13,030 bases of DNA from Oscillospiraceae bacterium (GTDB lineage: Bacteria; Bacillota; Clostridia; Oscillospirales; Oscillospiraceae). Positions within the stretch are counted from its first letter, which is position 1. Every line of letters begins with the position of its first letter. Of the stretch, positions 1 to 6,546 are shown one piece after another. Location: positions 1 to 13,030 of the forward strand of contig JAHHRT010000039.1 of the NCBI GenBank assembly GCA_020025615.1, written 5' to 3'. The position numbers and the translations under genes were made by a program. Under the pieces are notes generated by a model. That model was not told the origin of the DNA, ran no database searches, and worked only from the letters and a program-made list of their open reading frames with translations.

Positions 1-17
1 ACAGTCCACCGGACTGT
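1..17. repeat. Short perfect palindrome at the window edge
   Basis: ACAGTCC-ACC-GGACTGT forms a perfect 7-bp stem with a 3-nt loop. It has no T-run directly after it, so it does not look like a terminator. It could be part of a REP-like palindromic repeat or the end of an element lying to the left. Positions 18-52 between it and the tRNA terminator hold nothing I recognise. Confidence 0.4.
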
Positions 18-52
18 CCCATTTAGATGGGTTCGAGTTCGTTCACGGCGCG

Positions 53-90
53 AAAAAGCCTCTCTGCGCATACGCACAGAGAGGCTTTTT
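53..90 (-). terminator. Intrinsic terminator of tRNA-Leu
   Basis: The arms 53-66 (AAAAAGCCTCTCTG) and 77-90 are perfectly complementary over 14 bp around a 10-nt loop. On the minus strand the hairpin begins at the tRNA 3' end and finishes in a run of five U. Because the stem ends in A/T runs on both sides, it could also stop plus-strand transcription entering from the left. Confidence 0.85.
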
Positions 91-175
91 GGTGCCGGTG
101 ACCGGACTCGAACCGGTACGCCATCGCTGGCGGTGGATTTTGAGTCCACTACGTCTACCATTCCATCACACCGGC
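90..175 (-). tRNA. tRNA-Leu (anticodon CAA), CCA encoded
   Basis: This is a class II tRNA that decodes UUG leucine codons. On the minus strand the 7-bp acceptor GCCGGTG pairs with CACCGGC, followed by discriminator A and an encoded CCA (plus-strand 90-92). The D region contains the typical GGTAGACG. The anticodon stem GTGGA/TCCAC encloses the loop CTCAAAA, giving anticodon CAA at plus-strand 140-142. A long variable arm, CGCCA-GCGA-TGGCG, is the class II hallmark, and the T arm is ACCGG-TTCGAGT-CCGGT. All stems pair, so the gene looks intact. It has its own promoter upstream and a terminator immediately downstream, so it is a single-gene unit. Confidence 0.97.
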
Positions 176-187
176 ATTTACCACCAT

Positions 188-216
188 AGTATAATATACT
201 TGCGCGTAAAAAGCAA
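188..216 (-). promoter_or_regulatory. Promoter of tRNA-Leu
   Basis: On the minus strand, -35 TTGCTT (plus-strand 211-216) and -10 TATACT (188-193) are separated by exactly 17 bp. Transcription would start near 181, a few bases before the mature tRNA 5' end at 175. It is divergent from the promoter at 258-286. Confidence 0.8.
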
Positions 217-257
217 GAAGAAGTTTTTGCGCTGAACGAAACGGTGGGAAAATGGCC

Positions 258-286
258 TTGACTTCTCTATCCCAGATTATTACAAT
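258..286 (+). promoter_or_regulatory. Promoter of the LRR gene pair
   Basis: TTGACT (258-263) and TACAAT (281-286) are separated by 17 bp. The expected start near 293 leaves a leader of about 45 nt before the ATG at 338. The ribosome site AGAGG (326-330) lies 7 nt upstream of that ATG. Confidence 0.8.
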
Positions 287-337
287 ATAACAGATGGTAA
301 AAATGATAACCGCTAATGGGAGAAAAGAGGCGGATAT

Positions 338-1963
338 ATGCGAAAATTCTTCCGAAATCTTTTCATTGTCTTCGTAATTCTCATCGTCCTGATTCTGGCC
401 CTCTGGGGCGGGAAATACATATTTCATCGGAATTATGTCATCCTGGACGGAAAACCTTGCAGCCGACAAACCACCTCACTGGATCTATCCGGTCAGGCTG
501 AGGTCGATTTGGATACCCTGGCAGAGCTGAAAAATCTTCAGCATCTGGATCTGCGGGGCACCGGGATCACCCTGGGGGAACACGAGTGGCTGCAACGGCA
601 GATTCCCCAGTGTGAAATCGACTGGGAGGTTCTGTTTCAGGGAACCTACTATCAGCCGGATGTAGAAGATCTTACAATCACCTCTCTGAATATGGGAGAT
701 GTGGTGCTGCTGGACTACCTGCCCAACCTCACCGATATCGATGCCCGGGAATGTAAGGACTATGATGCGCTGGCAGAGCTTGCCAGGAACCGCCCGGAGT
801 GCCGGGTGCTGTACAATGTAGAAATTGGCGGTCAGCTGTGGGATCAGGACACGGAGGAACTGATTCTGCCCGGGGCGGATTCTGCGGAGCTTTCCCAGCG
901 GCTTCCGGCACTTCTGAAACTGAAGACCGTACAGTTGACGGAGCCTCTGCCAGGCCCGGAGGAGATTCAGACCTTGGCGGCCCAGCTGCCCCAGGTGGAA
1001 TTTACCTGGCAGGTGGCCTTTGGAGAAAACACCTATGATGGCTCCGCCAGAGAGCTGGCGCTTTTGTATTTGCAGGGAACCCGGGAGCTGATAGAAAAGC
1101 TTCCTTACTTCCCGGAATTGGAACGGCTGGACCTTCGGGGCGGGCGGTTCCTGCCGGAGGAGCGGCAGGCGCTGGAACAGCAGTATCCCCAGGTGGAAAT
1201 CCTGTGGGATGTGGTCATCGACGGTACAGCGATTCCCGTGGACACCAAAACTCTGGACCTTTCGGGGCATACTGCGCTGAGCCTTTCGGAGCTGGAGGCG
1301 GCGTTCCCCTATCTGCCGGACCTCCGGAAGGTGGTCCTTTGCGACTGCGGCTTTTCCAGCGAGGAGCTGGATTCGCTGAACCGAAAGTACGAAAATATCC
1401 GAATTGTCTGGAATGTGACCATCGGCGGTCGGAACACCCGGACGGACGAGACCTATTTCGCCCCCAACAAGTGGGGCATCAAGCTGAACGATGAGAACAG
1501 CTATGATCTGCGGTACTGCACGGACATGGTTTGCGTGGACATCGGTCACATGAAGAATGTGACGAACTGTGAGTGGGCGGCGTTTATGCCGGAGCTTACC
1601 TACCTGATTGTGGCGGAAACCAGTATCCGGGATTTAAGCCCATTGAAGGACCTGAAAAAACTGAAATATCTGGAAGCATTTCTGGCCCCGGTGACAGACC
1701 TCACCCCGCTGGTGGGCTGTACGGCCCTGGAGGATCTGAACCTCTGCTATACCTATGGAGACCCGGAGCCCATTGGGGAAATGACCTGGCTGAAGCGGGT
1801 CTGGTGGACTAAGAACTGGAAGGCCCAGGTTGAGCTTCCGGGGAAGCTCCCCAATACCTATTTTGAATTTGCGTCGCCCTCGTCAACAGGCAATGGGTGG
1901 CGGGAAGGCCCTCTCTACTATGCGATGCGGGACTACATCGGCATGGGATATATGAAAGGCTGA
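338..1963 (+). CDS. Membrane-anchored leucine-rich-repeat protein, larger paralog
   Basis: The protein has 541 residues. A short basic start (MRKFFRN) and one hydrophobic segment at about 8-29 look like a signal anchor, which would place the rest outside the membrane. The exterior part carries five repeat units of about 65 residues, each with leucine-rich LDLSG/LDLRG-type strands and ending in a beta strand of form I-x-W-x-V. The aromatic markers are W96, Y159, W224, W290 and W358. A C-terminal block (about 415-490) has denser LRRs (LSPLKDLKKLKYL, LTPLVGCTALEDLNL). It ends in a tail, YYAMRDYIGMGYMKG, that is nearly identical in the next gene. No LPXTG motif or catalytic domain is visible. A role in adhesion or protein binding at the cell surface is a guess from the fold. 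It is followed 22 nt later by its paralog, almost certainly in one operon. Confidence 0.9.
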   Translation: MRKFFRNLFIVFVILIVLILALWGGKYIFHRNYVILDGKPCSRQTTSLDLSGQAEVDLDTLAELKNLQHLDLRGTGITLGEHEWLQRQIPQCEIDWEVLFQGTYYQPDVEDLTITSLNMGDVVLLDYLPNLTDIDARECKDYDALAELARNRPECRVLYNVEIGGQLWDQDTEELILPGADSAELSQRLPALLKLKTVQLTEPLPGPEEIQTLAAQLPQVEFTWQVAFGENTYDGSARELALLYLQGTRELIEKLPYFPELERLDLRGGRFLPEERQALEQQYPQVEILWDVVIDGTAIPVDTKTLDLSGHTALSLSELEAAFPYLPDLRKVVLCDCGFSSEELDSLNRKYENIRIVWNVTIGGRNTRTDETYFAPNKWGIKLNDENSYDLRYCTDMVCVDIGHMKNVTNCEWAAFMPELTYLIVAETSIRDLSPLKDLKKLKYLEAFLAPVTDLTPLVGCTALEDLNLCYTYGDPEPIGEMTWLKRVWWTKNWKAQVELPGKLPNTYFEFASPSSTGNGWREGPLYYAMRDYIGMGYMKG

Positions 1964-1985
1964 GAGAAATTTGGGAGGAATGAAC

Positions 1986-3371
1986 ATGAATAAAACGAAA
2001 AAAATTCTGGCGGCCCTGGCAATCGTGCTGGCCCTGGCTCTGGTCGGAACCCTGAGCGCCTTTGCCTGGTTCCGTATGACCCACGTAAAGGTGGAGGGCG
2101 TGCTCTATGAGAAGAAGATGGAGCTGCTGGATCTGCGGGGAACCGATGCTTCCCTGGAGCACTATCGCAATCTGCGCAGTGCTCTGCCGGGTTGTGTGAT
2201 TCGCTGGGATGTACCCTTCCAGGGACAGCGGTATCCCGATGATCTTTCCGAGATCACCGTCACCACCCTGACGGAAGAGGACATCCAAATGCTGGACTAT
2301 ATGCCGAGACTTTCTCATGTGGATGCCACCCAGTGTGAGGACTACGAGACGATCCTGAGCTTCAAGGCCCATCGCCCGGACTGCCAGGTGGACTACAGAA
2401 TTCATTTGGGCGACCAGGCTCTGGAGCCCAATGTGGAAAGCGCTGAGTTTGTGGTGGATGAGATTACAGCCCAGGATTTCAGAGAGGCTGCTGCCTATCT
2501 GCCCAATCTGAAGGCGGTCCACTTCTCCGACCCTGCCGTCCCCGCAGAGGACCTCTACGCCCTGCAAGAGGAATTCCCTCAGATTGCATTTACCTGGGAC
2601 AAGATTGTCCTGGGCAAGAGAATGGGGATGGATACCACCGAACTGATTTTCTCCGGCACCAAGGTGGAAAGCGCCCAGAAGGTGGAAACCCTGGCGGCCT
2701 ATTTCCCCAATCTGGAAAAGGTGGAAATGGTGGACTGCGATGTCTCCAATGAGGACATGGCAGCCTATCGGGAACGGGTTCGCGGCAAGTATCAGGTCAT
2801 CTGGGGTGTCCAGGTGGGCCAGGCCTACCTCCGTACCGATGAAAAGGGCTTTATCCCCAGCAACCATGCGCTGCGGGTCACCAATGATGACCTCAATAAC
2901 CTGCGGTTCTGCGAAGGCCTCATTGCGGTGGATCTGGGACATATCGGTGTTGGCAACCTCTCCTGGGTGTCCGGCACACCCCACCTCAAGTACCTCATTG
3001 TGGGTGACGGCAATGTGAGAAATGAGGATGTTGTGCACCTGAGCCAGCTGAAGGAGCTGACCTATCTGGAGATTTTCATGAGCCCGGTGACGGATATCTC
3101 TCCTTTGGTGGAATGTACGGCCCTGGAAGATCTGAACCTGTCCAGATCCTATGTGGATGTGAAGCCCTTGGGCGAGATGACCTGGCTCAAAAACCTCTGG
3201 CTCCTGGGCAATAAGACCAAGGCGGCGGATGCAGAGTATCTCAGAGAGCATCTGCCCAATACCCGGGTGGAGACCGGCTATCACAGCACCTGCCACGGCA
3301 GAGGCTGGCGGGATATGCAGAGCTACCGGGATATGCGGGATGCTCTGGGTATGTGGTACATGAAGGGCTGA
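1986..3371 (+). CDS. Membrane-anchored leucine-rich-repeat protein, smaller paralog
   Basis: The protein has 461 residues from the ATG at 1986. GGGAGGA (1973-1979) lies 7 nt upstream of this ATG. A TTG at 1971 and an ATG at 1980 in the same frame sit on or against that ribosome site and are unlikely starts. The N-terminus is basic (MNKTKK), followed by a hydrophobic stretch at about 7-29. This may be an anchor or a signal peptide cut after AFA (residues 25-27). There are four ~65-residue repeats, with markers W74, Y137, W204 and W273, against five in the upstream paralog. The C-terminal LRR block (ISPLVECTALEDLNL, LGEMTWLKNLW) and the tail RDMRDALGMWYMKG match the paralog closely. It is the last gene of the two-gene unit before a strong terminator. 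Its function is unknown. Confidence 0.9.
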   Translation: MNKTKKILAALAIVLALALVGTLSAFAWFRMTHVKVEGVLYEKKMELLDLRGTDASLEHYRNLRSALPGCVIRWDVPFQGQRYPDDLSEITVTTLTEEDIQMLDYMPRLSHVDATQCEDYETILSFKAHRPDCQVDYRIHLGDQALEPNVESAEFVVDEITAQDFREAAAYLPNLKAVHFSDPAVPAEDLYALQEEFPQIAFTWDKIVLGKRMGMDTTELIFSGTKVESAQKVETLAAYFPNLEKVEMVDCDVSNEDMAAYRERVRGKYQVIWGVQVGQAYLRTDEKGFIPSNHALRVTNDDLNNLRFCEGLIAVDLGHIGVGNLSWVSGTPHLKYLIVGDGNVRNEDVVHLSQLKELTYLEIFMSPVTDISPLVECTALEDLNLSRSYVDVKPLGEMTWLKNLWLLGNKTKAADAEYLREHLPNTRVETGYHSTCHGRGWRDMQSYRDMRDALGMWYMKG

Positions 3372-3387
3372 TCAGCCTTACAAAGCG

Positions 3388-3429
3388 GTGCCTGCCGCAG
3401 AATCTACATTCTGCGGCAGGTGCTTTTTT
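3388..3429 (+). terminator. Terminator of the LRR operon
   Basis: A perfect 13-bp stem (3391-3403 with 3408-3420, CCTGCCGCAGAAT arm) closes a CTAC loop. G-U and G-C pairs extend it at the base, and it is followed by six T (3424-3429). Confidence 0.93.
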
Positions 3430-3430
3430 A

Positions 3431-3456
3431 TATACGGGTATATACGGGTTTACGGG
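3431..3456. repeat. Three short direct repeats upstream of the sortase promoter
   Basis: TATACGGG occurs at 3431 and 3441, one helical turn apart, and a truncated TACGGG follows at 3451. They lie just upstream of a TTGACA at 3460-3465 whose -10 partner is weak (AAGAAT at 3484-3489, 18-bp spacer). They may be regulator half-sites or may be chance. No protein can be named. Confidence 0.4.
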
Positions 3457-3517
3457 CTTTTGACAAAAAACTGGAAAATCTTAAAGAATCCCTAAAAGAA
3501 TGTGGCCCCATCCTTCC

Positions 3518-3546
3518 TTGACAGCCTTGTCCCCATGCGATATAAT
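3518..3546 (+). promoter_or_regulatory. Full-consensus promoter of the sortase gene
   Basis: TTGACA (3518-3523), a 17-bp spacer and TATAAT (3541-3546) match the housekeeping sigma-A consensus exactly. The predicted start near 3553 falls on the ribosome site AGAGGTGA (3553-3560), so the mRNA leader would be only about 12 nt. Confidence 0.92.
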
Positions 3547-3564
3547 GTGCCCAGAGGTGATTTT

Positions 3565-4377
3565 ATGAAGATCAAGAAAATTTTGAATCTTGTGATTATT
3601 CTTGCCCTTGTGGTTGTTTTTGCGGTCAGTGCCTTTATGGTCGGACGCTATTTCCTGGATTCCAAAAAGCAGAGCGATGAGTATGATAAGCTTTCTGAAA
3701 TGGTAAGCAGACCCACGGAGTCCGCAGCACCTACCCAGGCTCCAACCCAGCCGTCTGAGGCTCCCACGGAGCAGACTGCACCTCAGAAGCCTAAGGAGCC
3801 CCAGATTCTCCCGGCCTATGCCGATGTCTATGCCCTCAACGGCGACATGGTTGGCTGGATCAAGATTGAAGGCACCAAGGTGGATTATCCTGTGATGCAT
3901 ACCCCCGAGCGGCCCAACTACTACTTAAAGCGGGACTTTAAGGGCAACGCCAGCGACTGGGGCTGCATTTATATGCGGGAAGAGTGCGACATCAACAAGC
4001 CCAGTGACAACATCACCCTGTACGGTCACTGCATGAACGATGGCTCTATGTTCGCAGCATTGCATAACTATGGCAAAAAGTCCTTCTGGGAAGAACATAA
4101 GGACATTTACTTTGACTCCCTCACCGAGTACCACGTTTATGAGATCTTCTCTGTTTTCAAGACCTCTGCAAACGTGGGCGAGGGCTTTGCCTATCATCAG
4201 ATGGTGGATGCCGCAGACGAGAAGGAATTTAACGACTTTATTGCGGAGTGTAAGAAGCTGTCCTTCTACGATACAGGAATCACCCCCGTTTACGGCGACA
4301 AGATCATTTGTCTGTCTACCTGTGAATACACCCTGGACAACGGCCGCCTGGTTGTGGCTGCACGCCGGATTGCCTGA
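3565..4377 (+). CDS. srtB: Class B sortase
   Basis: This is a membrane-anchored cysteine transpeptidase of 270 residues. The family cleaves a sorting motif on secreted proteins and joins them to cell-wall peptidoglycan or to pilin subunits. A hydrophobic anchor lies at about 7-29. A Pro/Thr/Ser-rich linker (about 50-80) follows, then the sortase beta-barrel. The catalytic triad is visible as H155 in TLYGH, C253 in LSTCEY and R261 in NGRLVV. The VDYPVMH and FKGNASDWGCIY motifs are typical of class B rather than class A. I chose the ATG at 3565 because AGAGGTGA (3553-3560) precedes it and the promoter occupies the in-frame open sequence upstream. The gene is monocistronic, between its own promoter and terminator. 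No substrate with an LPXTG or NPQTN signal is encoded in the window. Confidence 0.95.
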   Translation: MKIKKILNLVIILALVVVFAVSAFMVGRYFLDSKKQSDEYDKLSEMVSRPTESAAPTQAPTQPSEAPTEQTAPQKPKEPQILPAYADVYALNGDMVGWIKIEGTKVDYPVMHTPERPNYYLKRDFKGNASDWGCIYMREECDINKPSDNITLYGHCMNDGSMFAALHNYGKKSFWEEHKDIYFDSLTEYHVYEIFSVFKTSANVGEGFAYHQMVDAADEKEFNDFIAECKKLSFYDTGITPVYGDKIICLSTCEYTLDNGRLVVAARRIA

Positions 4378-4385
4378 TATTTTCG

Positions 4386-4423
4386 ATTTCCCGGACGGAG
4401 CCTTCCGTTCGGGAAATTTTTTT
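4386..4423 (+). terminator. Terminator of the sortase gene
   Basis: A 14-bp stem with one G-U pair (4386-4399 with 4404-4417) closes a GCCT loop and runs into a T-tract at 4417-4423. Confidence 0.9.
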
Positions 4424-4525
4424 GAAAGGAAGAAAATGCGGACGGTCCGGGAAAATTTACCGCTTGCACGGGAATTATAAATTCTTACCGGAAAACCCGG
4501 CGATTTCGTGGATTATTTGTACCAC

Positions 4526-4543
4526 TTTGGCGAATTGCCCAAA
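4526..4543. promoter_or_regulatory. Palindrome upstream of the fhs promoter, possible operator
   Basis: TTTGG-CG-AATT-GC-CCAAA is an 18-bp near-palindrome: the 5-bp arms and the central AATT are symmetric, with two mismatched positions per half. It lies about 35 bp upstream of the fhs -35 element, where an activator or repressor could bind. The rest of the gap from 4424 to 4577 is AT-rich and holds no gene or promoter that I can see; a shorter palindrome GAATT-ATA-AATTC lies near 4472. No regulator can be assigned. Confidence 0.35.
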
Positions 4544-4577
4544 AGCAGGTATATTTTTGTGAGCGAATAAAAATATA

Positions 4578-4606
4578 TTGACTTTTGAATGTGCGAGTGG
4601 TATCCT
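4578..4606 (+). promoter_or_regulatory. Promoter of fhs
   Basis: TTGACT (4578-4583) and TATCCT (4601-4606) have a 17-bp spacer, with an AT-rich tract just upstream that could act as an UP element. The predicted start near 4613 leaves a leader of about 160 nt before fhs. Confidence 0.75.
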
Positions 4607-4610
4607 GTAA

Positions 4611-4710
4611 TCAGTACATGAGTACTGAATCAAATCGTGCAGTCAACCGCCTCGGCGGCAGCTGCACACACACCAATGTGCAGTGCTCCACGCCAACGGA
4701 AGCTGCATGA
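4611..4710 (+). promoter_or_regulatory. Structured 5' leader of fhs, class unknown
   Basis: The leader begins with a perfect 7-bp hairpin at the predicted transcript start (4611-4617 with 4622-4628, ATGA loop). GTGCAG (4637-4642) can pair with CTGCAC (4662-4667) around an inner CCGC-CTCG-GCGG hairpin (4647-4658). The same CTGCACA (4662-4668) can instead pair with TGTGCAG (4677-4683), which can also pair with CTGCA at 4703-4707. These alternating partners look like a conformational switch. The signature sequences of THF and ZTP riboswitches are not present. The same span can be read as a 30-codon ORF starting at 4618. Positions 4711-4775 hold only the ribosome site AGGAG (4761-4765). Confidence 0.5.
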
Positions 4711-4775
4711 ATCCTGTATGTGCTGAGCCATTACAACGGCAGGCACTAACACATAATACAAGGAGATTGATTATC

Positions 4776-6449
4776 ATGGAATTCAAAACTGACATCGAAA
4801 TTGCACAGGAAACCGAAATGCTCCCCATCACCGAGATTGCTAAGACTGCCGGTGTTGATGAAAAGTATCTGGAGCAGTACGGCAAGTACAAGGCTAAGGT
4901 CGACTACAACCTCCTCAACGAGGTTAAGCGTCCTGATGGCAAGCTGATTCTGGTCACCGCTATTAACCCCACTCCCGCTGGCGAAGGCAAGACCACCACG
5001 ACCGTTGGTCTGGCAGACGGCATGCGCAGACTGGGCAAGAATGTTATCGTTGCTCTGCGTGAGCCCTCCCTGGGACCTGTCTTTGGTGTCAAGGGCGGTG
5101 CAGCCGGCGGCGGTTACGCTCAGGTTGTTCCTATGGAGGACATCAACCTGCACTTCACCGGTGACTTCCATGCAATCGGCGCAGCAAACAACCTGCTGGC
5201 CGCAATGCTCGATAACCATATTTACCAGGGCAACGCTCTGGGTATCGACCCCCGTCAGATTACCTGGCGCCGCTGCGTCGATATGAACGACCGTCAGCTG
5301 CGTTTCGTGGTGAACGGCCTGGGCGGCAAGACCAACGGTATGCCCCGTGAGGATGGCTACGACATCACCGTCGCTTCCGAAATCATGGCAGTCCTGTGCC
5401 TGGCTTCCGACATTACCGACCTCAAGAACCGTCTGGCTCGTCTGGTGGTAGCTTACACCCGTGAGGGCAAGCCCATCACTGCTGGCGATCTGCACGCTCA
5501 GGGCGCTATGGCTGCTCTGCTGAAGGATGCTCTGAAGCCCAACCTGGTTCAGACCCTGGAGCACAGCCCCGCATTCGTCCACGGCGGCCCCTTCGCTAAC
5601 ATTGCTCATGGCTGTAACTCCGTTACCGCTACCAAGATTGCAATGCGTCTGAGCGACTACACCATCACCGAGGCCGGCTTCGGCGCTGACCTGGGTGCTG
5701 AGAAGTTCCTGGATATCAAGTGCCGTATGGCAAACCTGCATCCTTCCTGCGTCGTCCTGGTTGCTACCGCCCGTGCCCTCAAGTACAACGGCGGCGTGCC
5801 CAAGGCTGAGACCAGCAAGGAGAACCTGGAAGCTCTGGAGAAGGGCCTGCCCAACCTGCTGCAGCACGTGGAGAACATCACCAAGGTTTACAAGCTGCCC
5901 TGCGTGGTCGCTATCAACCGCTTCCCCACTGACACTGAGGCTGAGCTGGAGCTCATCGAGCGTAAGTGCAAGGAGCTGGGCGTCAACGTTGCTCTGTCCG
6001 AGGTTTGGGGCAAGGGCGGCGAAGGCGGCATCGAGCTGGCTAAGGAAGTCATGCGTCTGTGCGACGAGCCCAATGACTTCACCTTTGCTTACGAGCTGGA
6101 CCTCACCATCAAGGAGAAGATCGAGGCTATCGCCAAGAAGATCTATCATGCTGACGGCGTGAACTTCACTGCGAACGCTGAGAAGCAGATCAAGACCCTC
6201 ACCGAGCTGGGCTACGACAAGATGCCCATCTGCATGGCTAAGACTCAGTATTCCTTCTCTGACGATCAGACCAAGCTGGGCGCACCCAGAAACTTCACCA
6301 TCACCGTTCGGAACGTCAAGGTTTCCGCAGGTGCTGGCTTCCTGGTTGCCCTCACCGGCGAGATCATGACCATGCCCGGCCTGCCCAAGGTTCCCGCTGC
6401 TGAGCGTATCGACGTGGATGAGACCGGCAAGATCACTGGCCTGTTCTAA
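4776..6449 (+). CDS. fhs: Formate-tetrahydrofolate ligase
   Basis: A cytoplasmic enzyme of 557 residues, the usual family length. It joins formate to tetrahydrofolate using ATP to give 10-formyl-THF, the entry of formate into one-carbon metabolism. The ATP P-loop PTPAGEGKTTTT is at 65-76. The family signatures REPSLGPVFGVKGGAAGGG (95-113) and LHFTGD (125-130), and the C-terminal MPGLPKVPAAERIDVD, are all intact. The ATG at 4776 follows AGGAG (4761-4765) by 10 nt; an in-frame ATG at 4683 lies in the structured leader without a ribosome site. Codon choice (CGT, GCT, GGC, CTG, AAG) is strongly biased, suggesting high expression. fchA and folD follow, so the operon covers the formyl-to-methylene branch. 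A terminator separates it from fchA. Confidence 0.98.
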   Translation: MEFKTDIEIAQETEMLPITEIAKTAGVDEKYLEQYGKYKAKVDYNLLNEVKRPDGKLILVTAINPTPAGEGKTTTTVGLADGMRRLGKNVIVALREPSLGPVFGVKGGAAGGGYAQVVPMEDINLHFTGDFHAIGAANNLLAAMLDNHIYQGNALGIDPRQITWRRCVDMNDRQLRFVVNGLGGKTNGMPREDGYDITVASEIMAVLCLASDITDLKNRLARLVVAYTREGKPITAGDLHAQGAMAALLKDALKPNLVQTLEHSPAFVHGGPFANIAHGCNSVTATKIAMRLSDYTITEAGFGADLGAEKFLDIKCRMANLHPSCVVLVATARALKYNGGVPKAETSKENLEALEKGLPNLLQHVENITKVYKLPCVVAINRFPTDTEAELELIERKCKELGVNVALSEVWGKGGEGGIELAKEVMRLCDEPNDFTFAYELDLTIKEKIEAIAKKIYHADGVNFTANAEKQIKTLTELGYDKMPICMAKTQYSFSDDQTKLGAPRNFTITVRNVKVSAGAGFLVALTGEIMTMPGLPKVPAAERIDVDETGKITGLF

Positions 6450-6464
6450 TCGTTAAATCTCTCA

Positions 6465-6497
6465 AAAAAGCACAGGCGGGCCCCGCCTGTGCTTTTT
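6465..6497 (+). terminator. Terminator between fhs and fchA
   Basis: A perfect 15-bp stem (6465-6479 with 6483-6497, AAAAAGCACAGGCGG arm) closes a 3-nt loop, and five T end the stem. There is no recognisable promoter between it and fchA at 6547. It may therefore be leaky and lower fchA-folD expression relative to fhs. Confidence 0.88.
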
Positions 6498-6546
6498 ATG
6501 ACAGTTTGAGAAATCCCCAAAAAAGAATGAAGGAGAAAAACACATT

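Noticed and set aside
31..45. T-loop-like GGGTTCGAG suggesting a second tRNA on the plus strand
   Set aside because: No T stem, acceptor or anticodon arm can be formed around it.
1971..1985. TTG 1971 or ATG 1980 as start of the second LRR gene
   Set aside because: Both overlap or abut the ribosome site GGGAGGA; the ATG at 1986 is correctly spaced.
3502..3564. In-frame upstream extension of the sortase
   Set aside because: The stretch contains the consensus promoter; AGAGGTGA supports the ATG at 3565.
4630..4670. ZTP or THF riboswitch upstream of fhs
   Set aside because: TCGTG and CCGCCT fragments resemble parts of the ZTP motif, but they are adjacent rather than separated, the conserved 3' sequence is not matched, and the THF 5' and 3' signatures are missing.
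4683..4775. In-frame upstream extension of fhs to an ATG at 4683
   Set aside because: It lies in the structured leader, has no ribosome site, and adds 31 residues absent from the family; the ATG at 4776 has AGGAG and gives the normal length.
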